The position numbers and the translations under genes were made by a program. Below, piece after piece: positions 25,085 through 36,900 of a stretch of DNA of 64,000 bases (position 1 is its first letter; each line of letters starts with the position of its first letter). Origin of the DNA: Lumbricus rubellus (taxonomy: Eukaryota; Annelida; Clitellata; Crassiclitellata; Lumbricidae); NCBI GenBank assembly GCA_945859605.1, contig OX243823.1, positions 33,635,389-33,699,388 of the forward strand. Reading direction: 5' to 3'. Below the pieces are notes generated by a model, which saw only the letters and a program-made list of their open reading frames with translations, was not told the origin of the DNA and did no database searches.

Positions 25085-26039
25085 GTAATCATGCTGTCCT
25101 CTGAAAAAATGTATTAGCATTTTTCATTGTTCGTGCAAAAATAACGTACGTTTCGTTTGATGAATTCAAGGATCGCAAAATTCGTGACTTTGATAGCTTT
25201 CCGTGATTACAATCGTCCCATGTGTGAATTGCGATTACACGTTATTTCAAAAAACATTATTTAATACTAACTGCGCTATTGTCAAATTCGCTTTTCCAAG
25301 TCGTCTGCATGCAACAAAAATTCCGGATTTGGTTGAAAGAAAAACTTTTGCACGAATAATTACGTCTTATGCTCGCATACAGTTTAAATAATACGCTTAG
25401 TGTCTGTGTTTAGAACGCCTTTTCTATTTTTAGACGGGAATTTTTGACGACAGGTTTTCCCCATAAATTTTTGCGCGAATTTTACAATTTTTTCCCTCTG
25501 TTGCAGTAGCTTAGGCCCAAAGTGTATTTAACCTACTGCATCATCATGACGCGCGTTTTTCATGCAGGCTGGGGCCCAATTAGCATTCTGTTGAGAAAAA
25601 CTGTCCCTTACTGGCCTTACATCATATTACTAAACAGGTCATGGTTATAGCAACTGCAAATATCCATTTAGGCCTACAACATATTTATTTACAACAGACG
25701 AATAATAATAGTAGGCCATCACATAAAATTTTAGGTTAATGAATTTATGCCCGTCCCAATTCAATGGCCAAGGCCTATAGGCCTACGGTGCAATGGGCGT
25801 AGCCTACTATTTTGCTCACGGCAGCATCGAAGGCGCCCCTGTTTTTTAAAGAGTGTGGTAACTTTGTACGTATTGTAAGCTAATTACAATTTATAGCCTG
25901 CAGTATCAGTTTTTATTAGCTAGGCTACTTCTTGGACATTTTACTCAATCAGCATAATACCACAGTTTAAATAACATTAGAGGGCTAATTATTTATACTG
26001 TGATAAGACGTTAGATTTCGACAGATTGAAAACACGTTC

Positions 26040-26205
26040 GGAAGAGTTCAGTTTTCAGTCGTGCTCGAGTGGGGGAGCGCTCTAAATTAATATAAAAATA
26101 TCAACGCTGGGGAGCTGCAGATCGAAGGAGGGCAAGCAGACAGATCACAGAAGGAGATGGGCGCGGTTAACCAATTTCTACGCTGGTGACACCTAGCGTT
26201 CATCA
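26040..26205. repeat. Diverged copy of the segment at 24105-24250
   Basis: Both contain TTT(T/C)CAGTCGTG, a GGGCAAGC-rich middle, and AATTTCTA(T/C)GCTGG(T/C)GACA(T/C)CTAG near the end. Confidence 0.5.
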
Positions 26206-26633
26206 AAAATTAATAAACAAAATAATAAATATCCCGTGAACATTGAACAAACTAATCCACCGTGTTTGTCTTAATATAACTACTTTTCACTTCATCTTAT
26301 AACTGTGTTGCGGCTTTTCAACCTGATTTATATTAGCCTATAGATTTATATCATAGATTATAGATTTATATTATAGATTATAGATTTATATTATAGATTT
26401 CTTTATCGGATGGGTACTTATGGGCGTGTCCTAATAACACTGAATAGCCATGTTAAACCACATTATAGAAGATGGGGGGGGGAAACAAAATCGCATGGAA
26501 GATTTAGTAGGCCTAAGTGGTTTCAAATTCGGACCTGTGTCATCACTCATCAGCGCATGCGGTAAAGTCAACAAACCAAATTCATGCGCATAGAGCAGCC
26601 TACTCTCCTTCCCCAGACACCATGCAGACAGTT

Positions 26634-26772
<139 letters not shown>

Positions 26773-26896
26773 ACGCGCACACACCATACTGAACCGCGCC
26801 CATTGCAAGCTGAATGGTAGAAAAATTATCCAGTAATTTTTCTAGATCACTCGAGGGATTTACCTATGTGTTTCTTCTGAATTCATCAGTATGTCT

Positions 26897-27075
26897 AGGC
26901 CAATCTTCTTCTTCGCGTATGCTACTGCTCCAGGTCTTGTCGGAGCGTGGACCGGGATTCGGATGAATTCGGTCAGCTGGTGGCATCCTTAGTTTCCCCG
27001 AAGGTACTCACAGGGAGGGCGCGCCCGGATTGACCCAGGCTTCGTGAACGCGGATGCCATCCTCCTCTAGGCCAA
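26897..27075. repeat. Dispersed repeat, copy 1
   Basis: About 170 bp, from CTTCTTCGCGTATGCTACTG to GAACGCGGATGCCATCC, is nearly identical to 47461-47630. The main difference is a 6-bp insertion that creates TAGGCCTA in the second copy. Confidence 0.85.
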
Positions 27076-27177
27076 TAAGCTTATATTATATGCAGCAGTG
27101 AGCGTACGTGACTGTCAGCAAAAGTATGAAAGTCTGCGAGAACCTATTTATTCCTTAGCACATTTTATCATCCTTAG

Positions 27178-27631
27178 CCCGTTGGAGGTGAGGTGGGGTA
27201 TGTCACACCCCAGAGGTATTCTACTTTAATTTTTTTGTGGAAAACGTTAAACCAGCTTGGATTATTTTTTTCTACCTTTGTGAATATGAAATACGGACAC
27301 TTTACCAAAATTTCAGGAATTTTGAACGAACAGTTTTTTAAATTTTAATGTATATTTGAAGGAAATTGCGATTTTTCGCATACAAACGGAACTTACACAG
27401 GCAAAGTACACAATTGATGAGTTCACCTTCTGGCCATCTAATAAGGATTGAAAACAGATATTTGTTCGTGATAATTGCCTGTTTAGTTGATAATTGATCA
27501 TAGAAGAATAGTTTAACTCAAATTAATGTTTTCCATTTGATATCGCGACTTGAAAATAAAAATATGTGTTGGGGTTTGTCAGACCCCACCTCACCTCTAA
27601 CGTTACAATGCGTCACCTCACCTCCAACGGG
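27178..27631. mobile_element. piggyBac-type MITE
   Basis: The ends are perfect 18-bp inverted repeats starting CCCGTTGGAGGTGAGGTG. TTAA follows the right end and TTAG precedes the left end, as expected for a TTAA target with one mutation. A second inverted pair inside (GAGGTGAGGTGGGGT with TGTCA/TGACA and CCCC) lies near both ends. It is 454 bp and carries no transposase. Confidence 0.8.
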
Positions 27632-27969
27632 TTAATCATCAAATAGACACATAGCCTAAACCTGATCCATCTCCGAAGTCCTTTCTTGACTCACCGCTGG
27701 CGTAGCTCCAAATAAATTCTGCGCACCATTTGTCTGCCTCAATTTTATGTTGTCTATGTTTTGATTCACAAAATGAGGTTATTTCCGAAGCAAATAAATC
27801 CGTTTTCTCCTCCTCCCTCATCGTTTTGTTTACTTGTATTAAATTATATTGATTAGCTTTAAATACAAGAAAGATAATATTTTCTTAAGATACGGTTTAT
27901 TGATTAACCACATAATTATAGTACAAAAATTATACTGTGTCGACACGTGCTGCAAAGAGTTCGTTTAAA

Positions 27970-30900
27970 ATGGCTGTTCCTGCTGCCGAGGTAGGAGTAT
28001 TGGCGTCTTATTATTAAATATTGTTCTCATTATTATTATTATTTTATTCTTCTTCTGGTAGAAGTGCTGAATAAGGGTAATAGTTTGAAAACCGCGAAAT
28101 TGTGAAGAACCATCCATTGCGACCTGTATAGAATTTGTGTAAACAATAATGGTCGACTTAGACTCCGATAAAACCACGTAGAAACCGACCTGTGTCAATA
28201 CATGACATAATGGACTTATTAATCTTTGTTGATAAAACAGTCTAAGTGTCTGCAAATCGTGAGGTTTTCTGAAAATTGATTTGTTGGATCTGGAGGTTTC
28301 GGATTCGGGCCGCATTCGTCAGACAATAATAATTATTCATTAATCAGTTCCTTTCTTATCACAACTATAATATTTATACTGTGTACATAGTTACACCCAC
28401 ACGCATGCACACACACATACACGCACACAAATATGCAGATAGTCATCATCATCATCATCGCTATCCCTGGGTTAACAACCCGTAGGTGTCCGACGCCACT
28501 CTCTGTCTGAGTCTGTCTCGCATCATGCTTCCCAGCTTCAACCGGTCTGGTCAGCAGGTCCGCTCCATACCATTAACATCTTGGAGCCGCTAGACCACCT
28601 TGTCCGATTGAAGAGAATATTGGGGGAGAGGTACGAAGGACAACCTGGGTCAATGCCCGTATGTGGCCCACGTATGCTTCAGATAGTCAACAGATTGATA
28701 TAAGATTTTAAAAGAAACCCTAACCAAACATACATTCACATCTGCTGTTAATAAAATTCTGTTAAGTACGTGTTGTTAAAGTTTTCACTATGTATGCGTT
28801 GTTGTTTGTAATGAGGCATTTGTCTATATTTCAATTTGATACATTATTAATTTGAATTTGGATTATTGTTTAAATTTGTAGTGCTGTTGTTTTTCAGGAC
28901 TTAAAACTGCTTGCAGATCAAGCTTGCGATGCCGCTGAAAAGTTTGTTAAACTATACTACGAGAGTTTTGACAAGAAAAGCAACGTATGACATAGTAATT
29001 ATTTATTAAATATTCTTTTATTCAACTAAAACTTACAAACTGCAGTGTGATTGAAGGAAATCAGTGAAAAAAGAATAGTACACTAGTTCATGTAGTCAAT
29101 TCCTTTATGTTTATCAGTTAATTGTTTTATAATTCTTACGTCTTTATTACATGTATAAATTATTTGATTCTAAATTTGTGTACATGTTTTTATGTTCCAC
29201 AAGAAGCAATAAATTCTTCATTTTTGATAATTATTTCTATGTTTTTTGTATCTAGAGTAAATAAATGGCCATATAGGCATCTGTACTGATTTCCGATGCT
29301 AGCCAATAGATTATCACACAAACTTTAACAATGAGTAAAGTTGTTTCACTGAATTTTAATTGCAAATTTATATAGCGCCTCCTGGCAGAGACTCGTCAAA
29401 ATCCTTCTCGATCTAGCATATTAATGAAACCACGATTGAACAAAATGGTCATCGGCTATCAGCCGCTATTTAATATATGCTTAATTGCTAATGAATCTCG
29501 ATGACCCTGTTAGCGGAACCTTTTGTTCCTTTGGATCTGCCCTCGGTACAAGATTCTCTCAATTGCTTGCATGTATTTTTATGGTCATCAATAAAAGTGT
29601 ATTGTTTGATTGATTAATTGATTGATTGAAAATTAGTTTGGCAACATGGGTTACATTTTTCAAAAATTTTGACCACTCTAATTTCACCACAGGACTTGAT
29701 TCCTTATATCAGTGGTTCCCAACCTTTTTGGACCTTAGGGCCACTTTTTCTAAGTTGGAGGACAAGCGGGCCACTTTTTCGTAGTTGAAGGACAATAGGG
29801 GGCCACAATGCCAAAATTTACTTAACTAAAAGCATATAAAATTGTTATAATTGATTCAAAATAGAATGTTTGATGTTATTTATAGACGTCAAAATAAAAT
29901 AATTTATAATAGAAAATAATTATGTGTTCTATCCTGTCAAAATTGTCAATTTTTCATTAATTTTTGTTTATTCTTCGAGAGATGAGGGCCATTTTTGAGG
30001 CCTGGCGGGCCATTTTTTTAAGCCTGGCGGGCCACTTTTGGCCCGCGGGCCACGGGTTGGGAACCGCTGCCTTATATTAATGCATCCCTTACACTTAGGT
30101 TTCACAGACAGATAAATTTATCCCAAGTGTGCGTTAAGTATGGAAATTATTGACACCAAGATTTTCTGCTGCGTTAGGTGGTGGCAAAGCTGTACGACGA
30201 CTCGGCGAATCTTGTCTGGGATGGAAACGCTGTCGTGGGAAAGGATGGCATCGTGAAATTCCACGAGAGTCTTCCATCGTCCATGCACACGATAGAATGC
30301 ATCGACGCGCATCCAGTTGGTGGTCAGTAGAACTACGCAAGAACATCCTTCATCCTTACATTGTTTTTTTTTTATTTCCCCATTTTTGTAGCGCCCGTCC
30401 TCTCTATCTACTCAGAGGCTCTCCCAACTACAGCACGGACACTGCATCGCAGTTTCATGCTGAAGCGCCCAAGCAATTGCGAGTGAAGGACTTGCTCAAG
30501 GTCCTTACAGGCGGCTTGAGGTGGATTTGAATCTGGAACCCTCTGGCTTGAAGGCAACGACGCCACCACTACATACATGATGATAATAAGCTTCACATTT
30601 GCTTTCGACAAATCCCATTGTCCAGCTCTCGTAAAATCTGTTTTTATTATCTAACGTCTTTGTTATATAATGTGGATTTGGTCCAAAAAAGTTGTTTCGT
30701 GTCTGTTAGTCAGAAAGGTTCGATTTATTACACAATAAATGGCAGAATGCATGTCAGAAGTGTTGCCAAAGTGAGTGGTCCCCATGTACTTTAAAATCCA
30801 AATATCCACAGGCAGTGATAGACAGACACTTCTACCAACGTAGGTAGATAAGTCAAATCTCAAATCCATAAAAGCAGGAACTTAGTAGCACTGAAAAACA

Positions 30901-31187
30901 TACAATCATCGAAAAGTCCATTCATTCAATAATTACCGACTCGGAAGCCTACCAGTAGTCAACAAGATTCTTCCTACGCTTTTAAGATTAAATGAAAAGC
31001 AATGCATTGCTTCTGTGTTCGTGTAGCTTTCGTAACGGGGAGCCAGAGCAGCATCTTGGTGATGACAAGCGGTATGGTCCGATACACGCAGCACAAACTC
31101 AAACATTTCAACCAAACGTTTCTCTTGATGGCCGCGCAAAACAACAGCTGGAAGATAACGGCCGACACTTACCGATTAATCGACTGA
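27970..31187 (+). CDS. NXT1: NTF2-related mRNA export protein (NXT1/NXT2)
   Basis: Four exons, 27970-27990, 28898-28984, 30178-30322 and 31027-31187 (stop TGA 31185-31187), join in phase to give 137 residues. The family's usual length is about 140. Exon 2 gives DQACDAAEKFVKLYYESFDK, exon 3 gives LVWDGNAVVGKDGIVKFHES, and exon 4 ends with FNQTFLLMAAQNNSWKITAD and TYRLID. These match the single NTF2-like fold of NXT proteins in order. NXT pairs with the NTF2-like domain of NXF1 (TAP) to carry mRNA through nuclear pores. Exon 1 encodes only MAVPAAE. Intron 2 holds a hAT MITE and intron 3 an antisense SINE. The paralogue (NXT1 or NXT2) cannot be decided. Confidence 0.95.
29360..29640 (-). mobile_element. 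Retrotransposon tail fragment
   Basis: TTTATATAGCGCCTCCTGGC is the reverse complement of the GGCGCTATATAAA tail found at other sites. It sits in NXT intron 2 next to the hAT MITE. Confidence 0.4.
29710..30069. mobile_element. hAT-type MITE with perfect 8-bp target duplication
   Basis: It starts CAGTGGTTCCCAACCTTTTT and ends GGGTTGGGAACCGCTG, typical hAT ends. CCTTATAT flanks both sides (29702-29709 and 30070-30077). The interior has GGGCCACTTTT repeats. It is 360 bp, non-autonomous, and lies in NXT intron 2. Confidence 0.93.
30385..30580 (-). mobile_element. tRNA-derived SINE, antisense
   Basis: The reverse complement matches the SINE family: a head with GTAGTGGTGGCGTCGTTGCC, GATTCAAATCC in place of box B, GACCTTGAGCAAGTCCTTCA and an AGCGCTTCAGC-type body. 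It lies in NXT intron 3. Confidence 0.8.
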
Positions 31188-31270
31188 ACGAGAATCGAAC
31201 TGCATCGATTTTTACGACTGTCTTAGTTTTTTTATCGTGACTACAAAGAACGTCGTACGATGGCGTTAAA

Positions 31271-31276
31271 AATAAA
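31271..31276 (+). promoter_or_regulatory. Candidate polyadenylation signal of NXT
   Basis: AATAAA lies 84 bp after the NXT stop codon, a normal distance for a short 3' UTR. Confidence 0.5.
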
Positions 31277-31339
31277 CGCAAACACAACTGAAGTGGAAAC
31301 GCGGTTTTTCAGCAAGTTTTGTGCTGAATTTTTATTAGT

Positions 31340-31740
31340 GATTTTTGCTTGAGGGCATATGTACTATGTAGTCTCTCACTGCATTACTGTAACCTAGCAC
31401 ATTCGTATAGTGTTGCTTGCAGGGCGAAAAAAGTCAGGGCTGGTCTCCCTCCACTTGGTGTACATGATCCAATAGCTAGAGCTTCCCTCTGCTATGAAGA
31501 GGCAACTCCTAATTCCGTGGGATCGCTTAGCTACCATGCATAATGGTTTCTCAGTTGTAGGGCCGTCCATCTTGAATGACCTCCCTTCAAAGCTGCATTT
31601 ATTACATCTGACCATTCAAACTTTCATAAATCTCTCGTTTCTTTTGCCGTGGCTGGGCTGGGAGCGCTCCTTTAAAGGGTGTTATGTATACAAGTTCATA
31701 GAACGAATGAATAATGTTGAAGAACCGTTTTAAGATTGTC
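31340..31740 (+). mobile_element. LINE 3' end, frameshifted
   Basis: Frames read RAKKVRAGLPPLGVHDP, then DRLATMHNGFSVVGPSILND and LPSKLHLLHL. This is a decayed ORF2 terminus like the copy at 6440-6740. It is followed by GGGAGCGCTCC. Confidence 0.65.
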
Positions 31741-33942
31741 GTAGGCCTTAGGCAGTGTAGGCACCCTTGCATTCGTACAACCCAACTAAGCATTATCGCA
31801 ATTCATTGGCGTCAAGTTTAATTATGATTCACGAACTCGCCAATTAAAACATGTGTAGCTCTAAATGTGTGCATTCTTTTGTCTTATGCAAAATCAGGTT
31901 CTGTAAGTTGGAATTTAAAATTTCATTTTCTTATTTTCATGTCGAAATCAACTTCAATCATTGAACTTATTTATTTTCAATATGTTATTTTCAGACTTGC
32001 TTAAATCGCTGAAAGATCCCTAAAGATGCCCTAATCATTATCCTAATGGATAATACAGGCTTGTGATGTTGAATTGTATTCTATCTGTAAATTTATATAG
32101 CGCCTCTCACAATGAACACTAATCAGAAGTGCTCAATGCCATTAGGAACCAGACACAAATTTATAAGTCAGCAGAACAGTCCACGGTAAACTGCTGACAA
32201 GCGAGAAATTGATGAATACCCATTTTGTAATTTCAAAATTCTCAAACCAAAAGACACAGGTTTTATTTCATTTACGAATGGCAGTAAGATAAAAAAATAA
32301 TAATAATACGGAAACTGCAACACACAATTCATTTCACAAAACTCCTTTCATGCTATACATGCGCATACTTTAGACATACGCATACTTTAGACATGCGCAA
32401 CACTTTAGACATGCGCATACTTTAAACATGCACATACACATACTTTAGACATGCGCATACTTTAGACATGTGCATACTTTATGCACATACTTTAGACAGA
32501 GTACCCGGCATAACGCAATCACATTTCAACACCCAACGCAAAACATGCAGTCCCGCAAGACAGCCAAGCTCGCGACAAATGTATTAATTAGCTTAAACCC
32601 TGCAATCAAAAAACGATGTGTCTGTTTGCTTTCTTAATAGTAAACCCTTGTAGATGATCAATGCTGGAAGACTATAGAATCTGATGTTAACGCAAGTTGT
32701 CAACACGATAGGAAAGAACATACTCGAGCAGTATAACTTGTATAAGCCACGATTTCCAATTTTCCCAACGAGCTGGAATAGACGAAGTGGATGACCAAGG
32801 CACATACAGAGTACAGACCAAATCGGAGTAGGCTGAACGTTGCGCTAATTACAGCATGAAGTCGAAACAGTTATGGCAACCCACTCTGAAAGTGGCATAT
32901 GCTGATTAAGATGATGTTTACGACATCATTTTCAAAATTCAAAAACCATTTTCTTAGCCTCAATGTACAATGCAGTATTATTACCAAAGTAAGAAAAGTC
33001 GTTTAAAAACGCACCCAAGAGGCGTTCACAATTATCAACAGTTAGCAACTTCTTCTTCTCGACCTCGACCTACGAGGTCCACAACAGTTTACAGTGCCCT
33101 AAAATTCATCGCGCAATTCACTACGGAGCAACAAAACAGAAATCAGTAAATCTTTTCATTACGGCTGTGAATACAAACCCTCTGGGTCGACCAGCTGAAG
33201 ATGTAAATAAAACACCCGTCTATAATATCACCTCTCAAACGTGCAAAGCATCTCGAGGCTTCAGCTTTTCATGATGCTGTCTTGCACATGCAAAGAACAC
33301 AAGATAACATTGCTGCAATTTAATCCCTAAAACGATGACGGGGAGTAGCTTTCCATACAAATCAGCTAATGCTCATCGCTACATAAATCTAAAGTTCCGA
33401 CTTGAAACTCGACCGTAATTCCTACTCAAACAATGATTCCAAAATAACTTAAAACAAACGCGAGGAATCCCTTCGCTTTCGACTCGGATTTCAAATGCCG
33501 CAGAAAAAAATCAAAACCAACGTTCGAACTAAAAAGCGCACACTTGCTAGCGACGATGATTGTAAGAAGACGTTAAAAAAGTTTCGGACAGGACCGAAAC
33601 GCAACCGTAACCCGCATCTGTACACGTAATACCATTCGAACGCACTTCCTGCAAGAAGAGAGATACCATATCGTAAAGATACGCTGCAGCTCGTACAGTG
33701 GAAAATATTTCTAGTCTTTTATTTACACAGTTTCGTCCGCAAGCGTTTTCGCCCAATCCGTCTCTACGCATCGTAACGCAGCCGTCGTTGCAAATCACAC
33801 GAGATTTGACGTTGATCGTGGGACGGGTGACTGTCACGAATGTGAATTTGGATGAAGGGGAGTGGGGGGTAGAAACGACTGCTGCTGCCGATGATGGAGG
33901 GAAGTTGGGATGGGGGTAGGAAGACGGTCGGTCCGACGTTCA
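31741..33942. other. Intergenic DNA between NXT and WAPL (convergent genes)
   Basis: No exon recognised. It holds a retrotransposon tail near 32085-32110 (TTTATATAGCGCCTC) and an 18-20 bp repeat of ATACTTTAGACATGCGC at 32345-32500. The right end should contain the WAPL 3' UTR. Confidence 0.5.
32345..32500. repeat. 18-20 bp minisatellite
   Basis: About seven imperfect units of CATACTTTAGACATGCG. Confidence 0.8.
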
Positions 33943-36900
33943 TCAGCACGACTCTAAGACCCCGAGCACTCGAATGATGGATTTGCTGCTGTTCGCAGTT
34001 GAAGAACTCTAGAGACAAATGAGAACAGAAAGAACAAGAAATCAACATCACAGATTTATGCATCACGCGTGTGAACAGCGTACATTAAAATGTATGCTTC
34101 ATGCATGTATACAGTGTGCGTCAAGATGTATGCATCATGTATGTGGACACTGTGCAATGTACGTTAAGATGCCTAATACTCAAAAGTGTACAATGACATA
34201 CTAACAATTTACTGACAAGGTTTCTGGTTACATCAACAGTCACGTTTATCAAGAACACGTTTCTCCCCAAAAAAGTTTTTAAAAATGTGTACTACCATAT
34301 ATTATAATATGTCTATCTACGAAATGTTAAGTGCATATATCTCTATAAAGTATATAGGAGCTTAGCAGGAAACAACTTCCATCAAAGTTGATTTCTATGT
34401 TTACTTTTAAACGAGGTGAAAAGCGAAATTTTTAATAACCAAAGCTAAGAAAGTACGTACTATGTATGCCCTACAATCAAATGTATAAATGCCCACCATG
34501 CATACAAGTAAGTACAATGAATGTCCGATCACCTTACTTTACGTCATAGTCAAAACTGGTGAAAATATACTAACGGTTAAATTCATGAATCCTAGGAATT
34601 TCCTGAGCATGCGTATCATCGGGTCAAAGCTGCAGTCGGGAAGAGTGTCGCGCACCTTTTCCGCCAGATCCTAGAACGGACAGAAAATAAACAGACAATT
34701 CAAATAGTCGACCATCAGAGCCAAAGTCATTCCAGTAACACATGCAACACTCATTTGTGCATCCAATCACAGGACCCACATTCACAGGACCCACATATAG
34801 CACACACACTAGACAACTAATTGGAGGCAACCCAGCCCAACACCAGCTTTGGAGCCAGTTTAAAATGCTCCTAGAAATACACAGCACTGGGAGCGCTACT
34901 GAATGGCCAGAGATGTGAGTGGCGGTATAGAAATTACTAATTACATTATTCATTGTCGGATGCTGCTGGTAGAGAAGTCCCCACCTATCAATAAATCACA
35001 ATCATGAATTCAATTGTTTAATCCATGCACGTACTTCTGTATTTCTGCACGAACAACATGTGTTGATCAGCTTTCGCACAGTGTTCTTCTTAAACAAATA
35101 TCAGATCTATGTTTTCTGAGCATAACCAAAGCGTGACACGTAATATGCTATCCTCTGGTTTTACCTCCGAAGTCAACAATTTGCCTTTTTCAATTTCAGT
35201 GGAAATACTATTACAACAGAATATTTCTCAACAGAACCTGTGGTCTGAACCCTAGTGCCCTGACCCAACGATCCAGCACATTTATAGCTATGGACCACAA
35301 CAACAGAAAGCGATGAAACAAACAACTCACGAGGTTGTGTTGTATGACGCAACCGACAACGAGAGCAACGTAAGCGGCAACGATGCTGTCCTCCATGTGA
35401 CGTCCAGCTTTGTGCAACGCTAAGAAAAGACAAAAGAAAAATAAATGAAGGGATTGGAATCACACAGCTACATCCATAATCATCTCTGATCAATTGACTA
35501 ATCATATGACTTTATGACTAATGTAATCCACTCTATAATGACTTTATGGATAATCTAATCTAATCACTTCTATGACTAATCCAATCTATTCTACTGACTT
35601 TATGGCTAATCAAATCTTATTACTTTATGGCTAATCAAATCTTTCTTCTACTAATCTAATCAAACCTAACGACTTCTATAGCCAAACAACCATAATACAG
35701 GACATTGATCTTTAGTAAAATATTCTCTATTTCCCATCCTTCGTCAATCCTACCACAATTAAATTTTCACCCAGTCTCCATCCTAAGTTCTACTTTTCAT
35801 CATTTCATAAACCATCTAGCAAAACTCCCTCCATCCTTTCTCTACCTTTCGTGAAGTTTTCGCTTTCTCCCTGCGACGACGACGTTCCTCCCATCAGTTG
35901 CATGTTATCTCCGATGCTGCTCGCATTGTCATCGCTCACTCCGCTCACAGAGTCTCGAGTCCGTGAATCCTTCGACACAGCGGCGATCCATTGGATGCCG
36001 GAGTCCGACTCCTGCCACACTCCACTCTTGTTGTTCGTCGCATCCAACTGGTTGCTGCTGCTGGTCATCATCGTGCATCTGGACACCATCTCCTGCCGCT
36101 GCCGCTCCTTCTCCTCAAGCTCAGCGTCGTGTTCTTCCTCGATCATCTTTGCCGCCTCAAATCGTAAACTGAACAACTGAAACGCAGAAATGCAATCAAT
36201 TAAATTAAATTATTACGAATAGTAAGTATGCACTTTATTGAACAGCCTGAAAAAAAATTCTTGAAGCATATGAATGATAGCAATAGTATTTAAATGATAG
36301 CAATAGTATTTGTTCATCACTTCAAACCGATTAAGATAATTACATGACATGGTAATAACAGATAACAAGTCTAGTAGGAGTCAAATTCAACTGTAGGCTA
36401 TGACATTGTCATACTCCTCTTTTTACCATCACCACCCCTTTGGGAGTGGAAGGCTGAATCAACTTCATGGGGGGGGGGGCTAGTGGGTATCAAACCCACG
36501 CCCATCTGAACTTTGTACCAAGAAATCTCTTGGACCAAGGACAGATGATAATCACACAATAAAAATTTAATAATAATAGAATCGTGGTGTTATGTACCAT
36601 TCCGAGGGCTTCAAGTGAGTTCATTTCGCCGTTGATGGAAGGATATTGGTCGAAAGGAGCGACCGTCGGAGTGCTGAGCAGCACTCGAAGGTTGTTTCGA
36701 CTGTGCTCGACGAGGTTAACGAGAAGGCCAAGACCCTGTAACACAAAAGTAATTTATGCAAATTTATTCGCAATTTCTAAAATAACAAGTACAGAATTAA
36801 ATAGTAATCAGTAATGATAGAGAAAGAGTAACTGGATACTCCCAAGTTCAGGCTCCCATAAAATAGAGATGCTATGCTGTGATTCGTTGATTGGAAAGAC

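Noticed and set aside
27639..27821. 60-codon minus-strand frame as a small gene
   Set aside because: No family resemblance, no splice partner, and it lies between a MITE and the NXT first exon. It may be UTR or chance.
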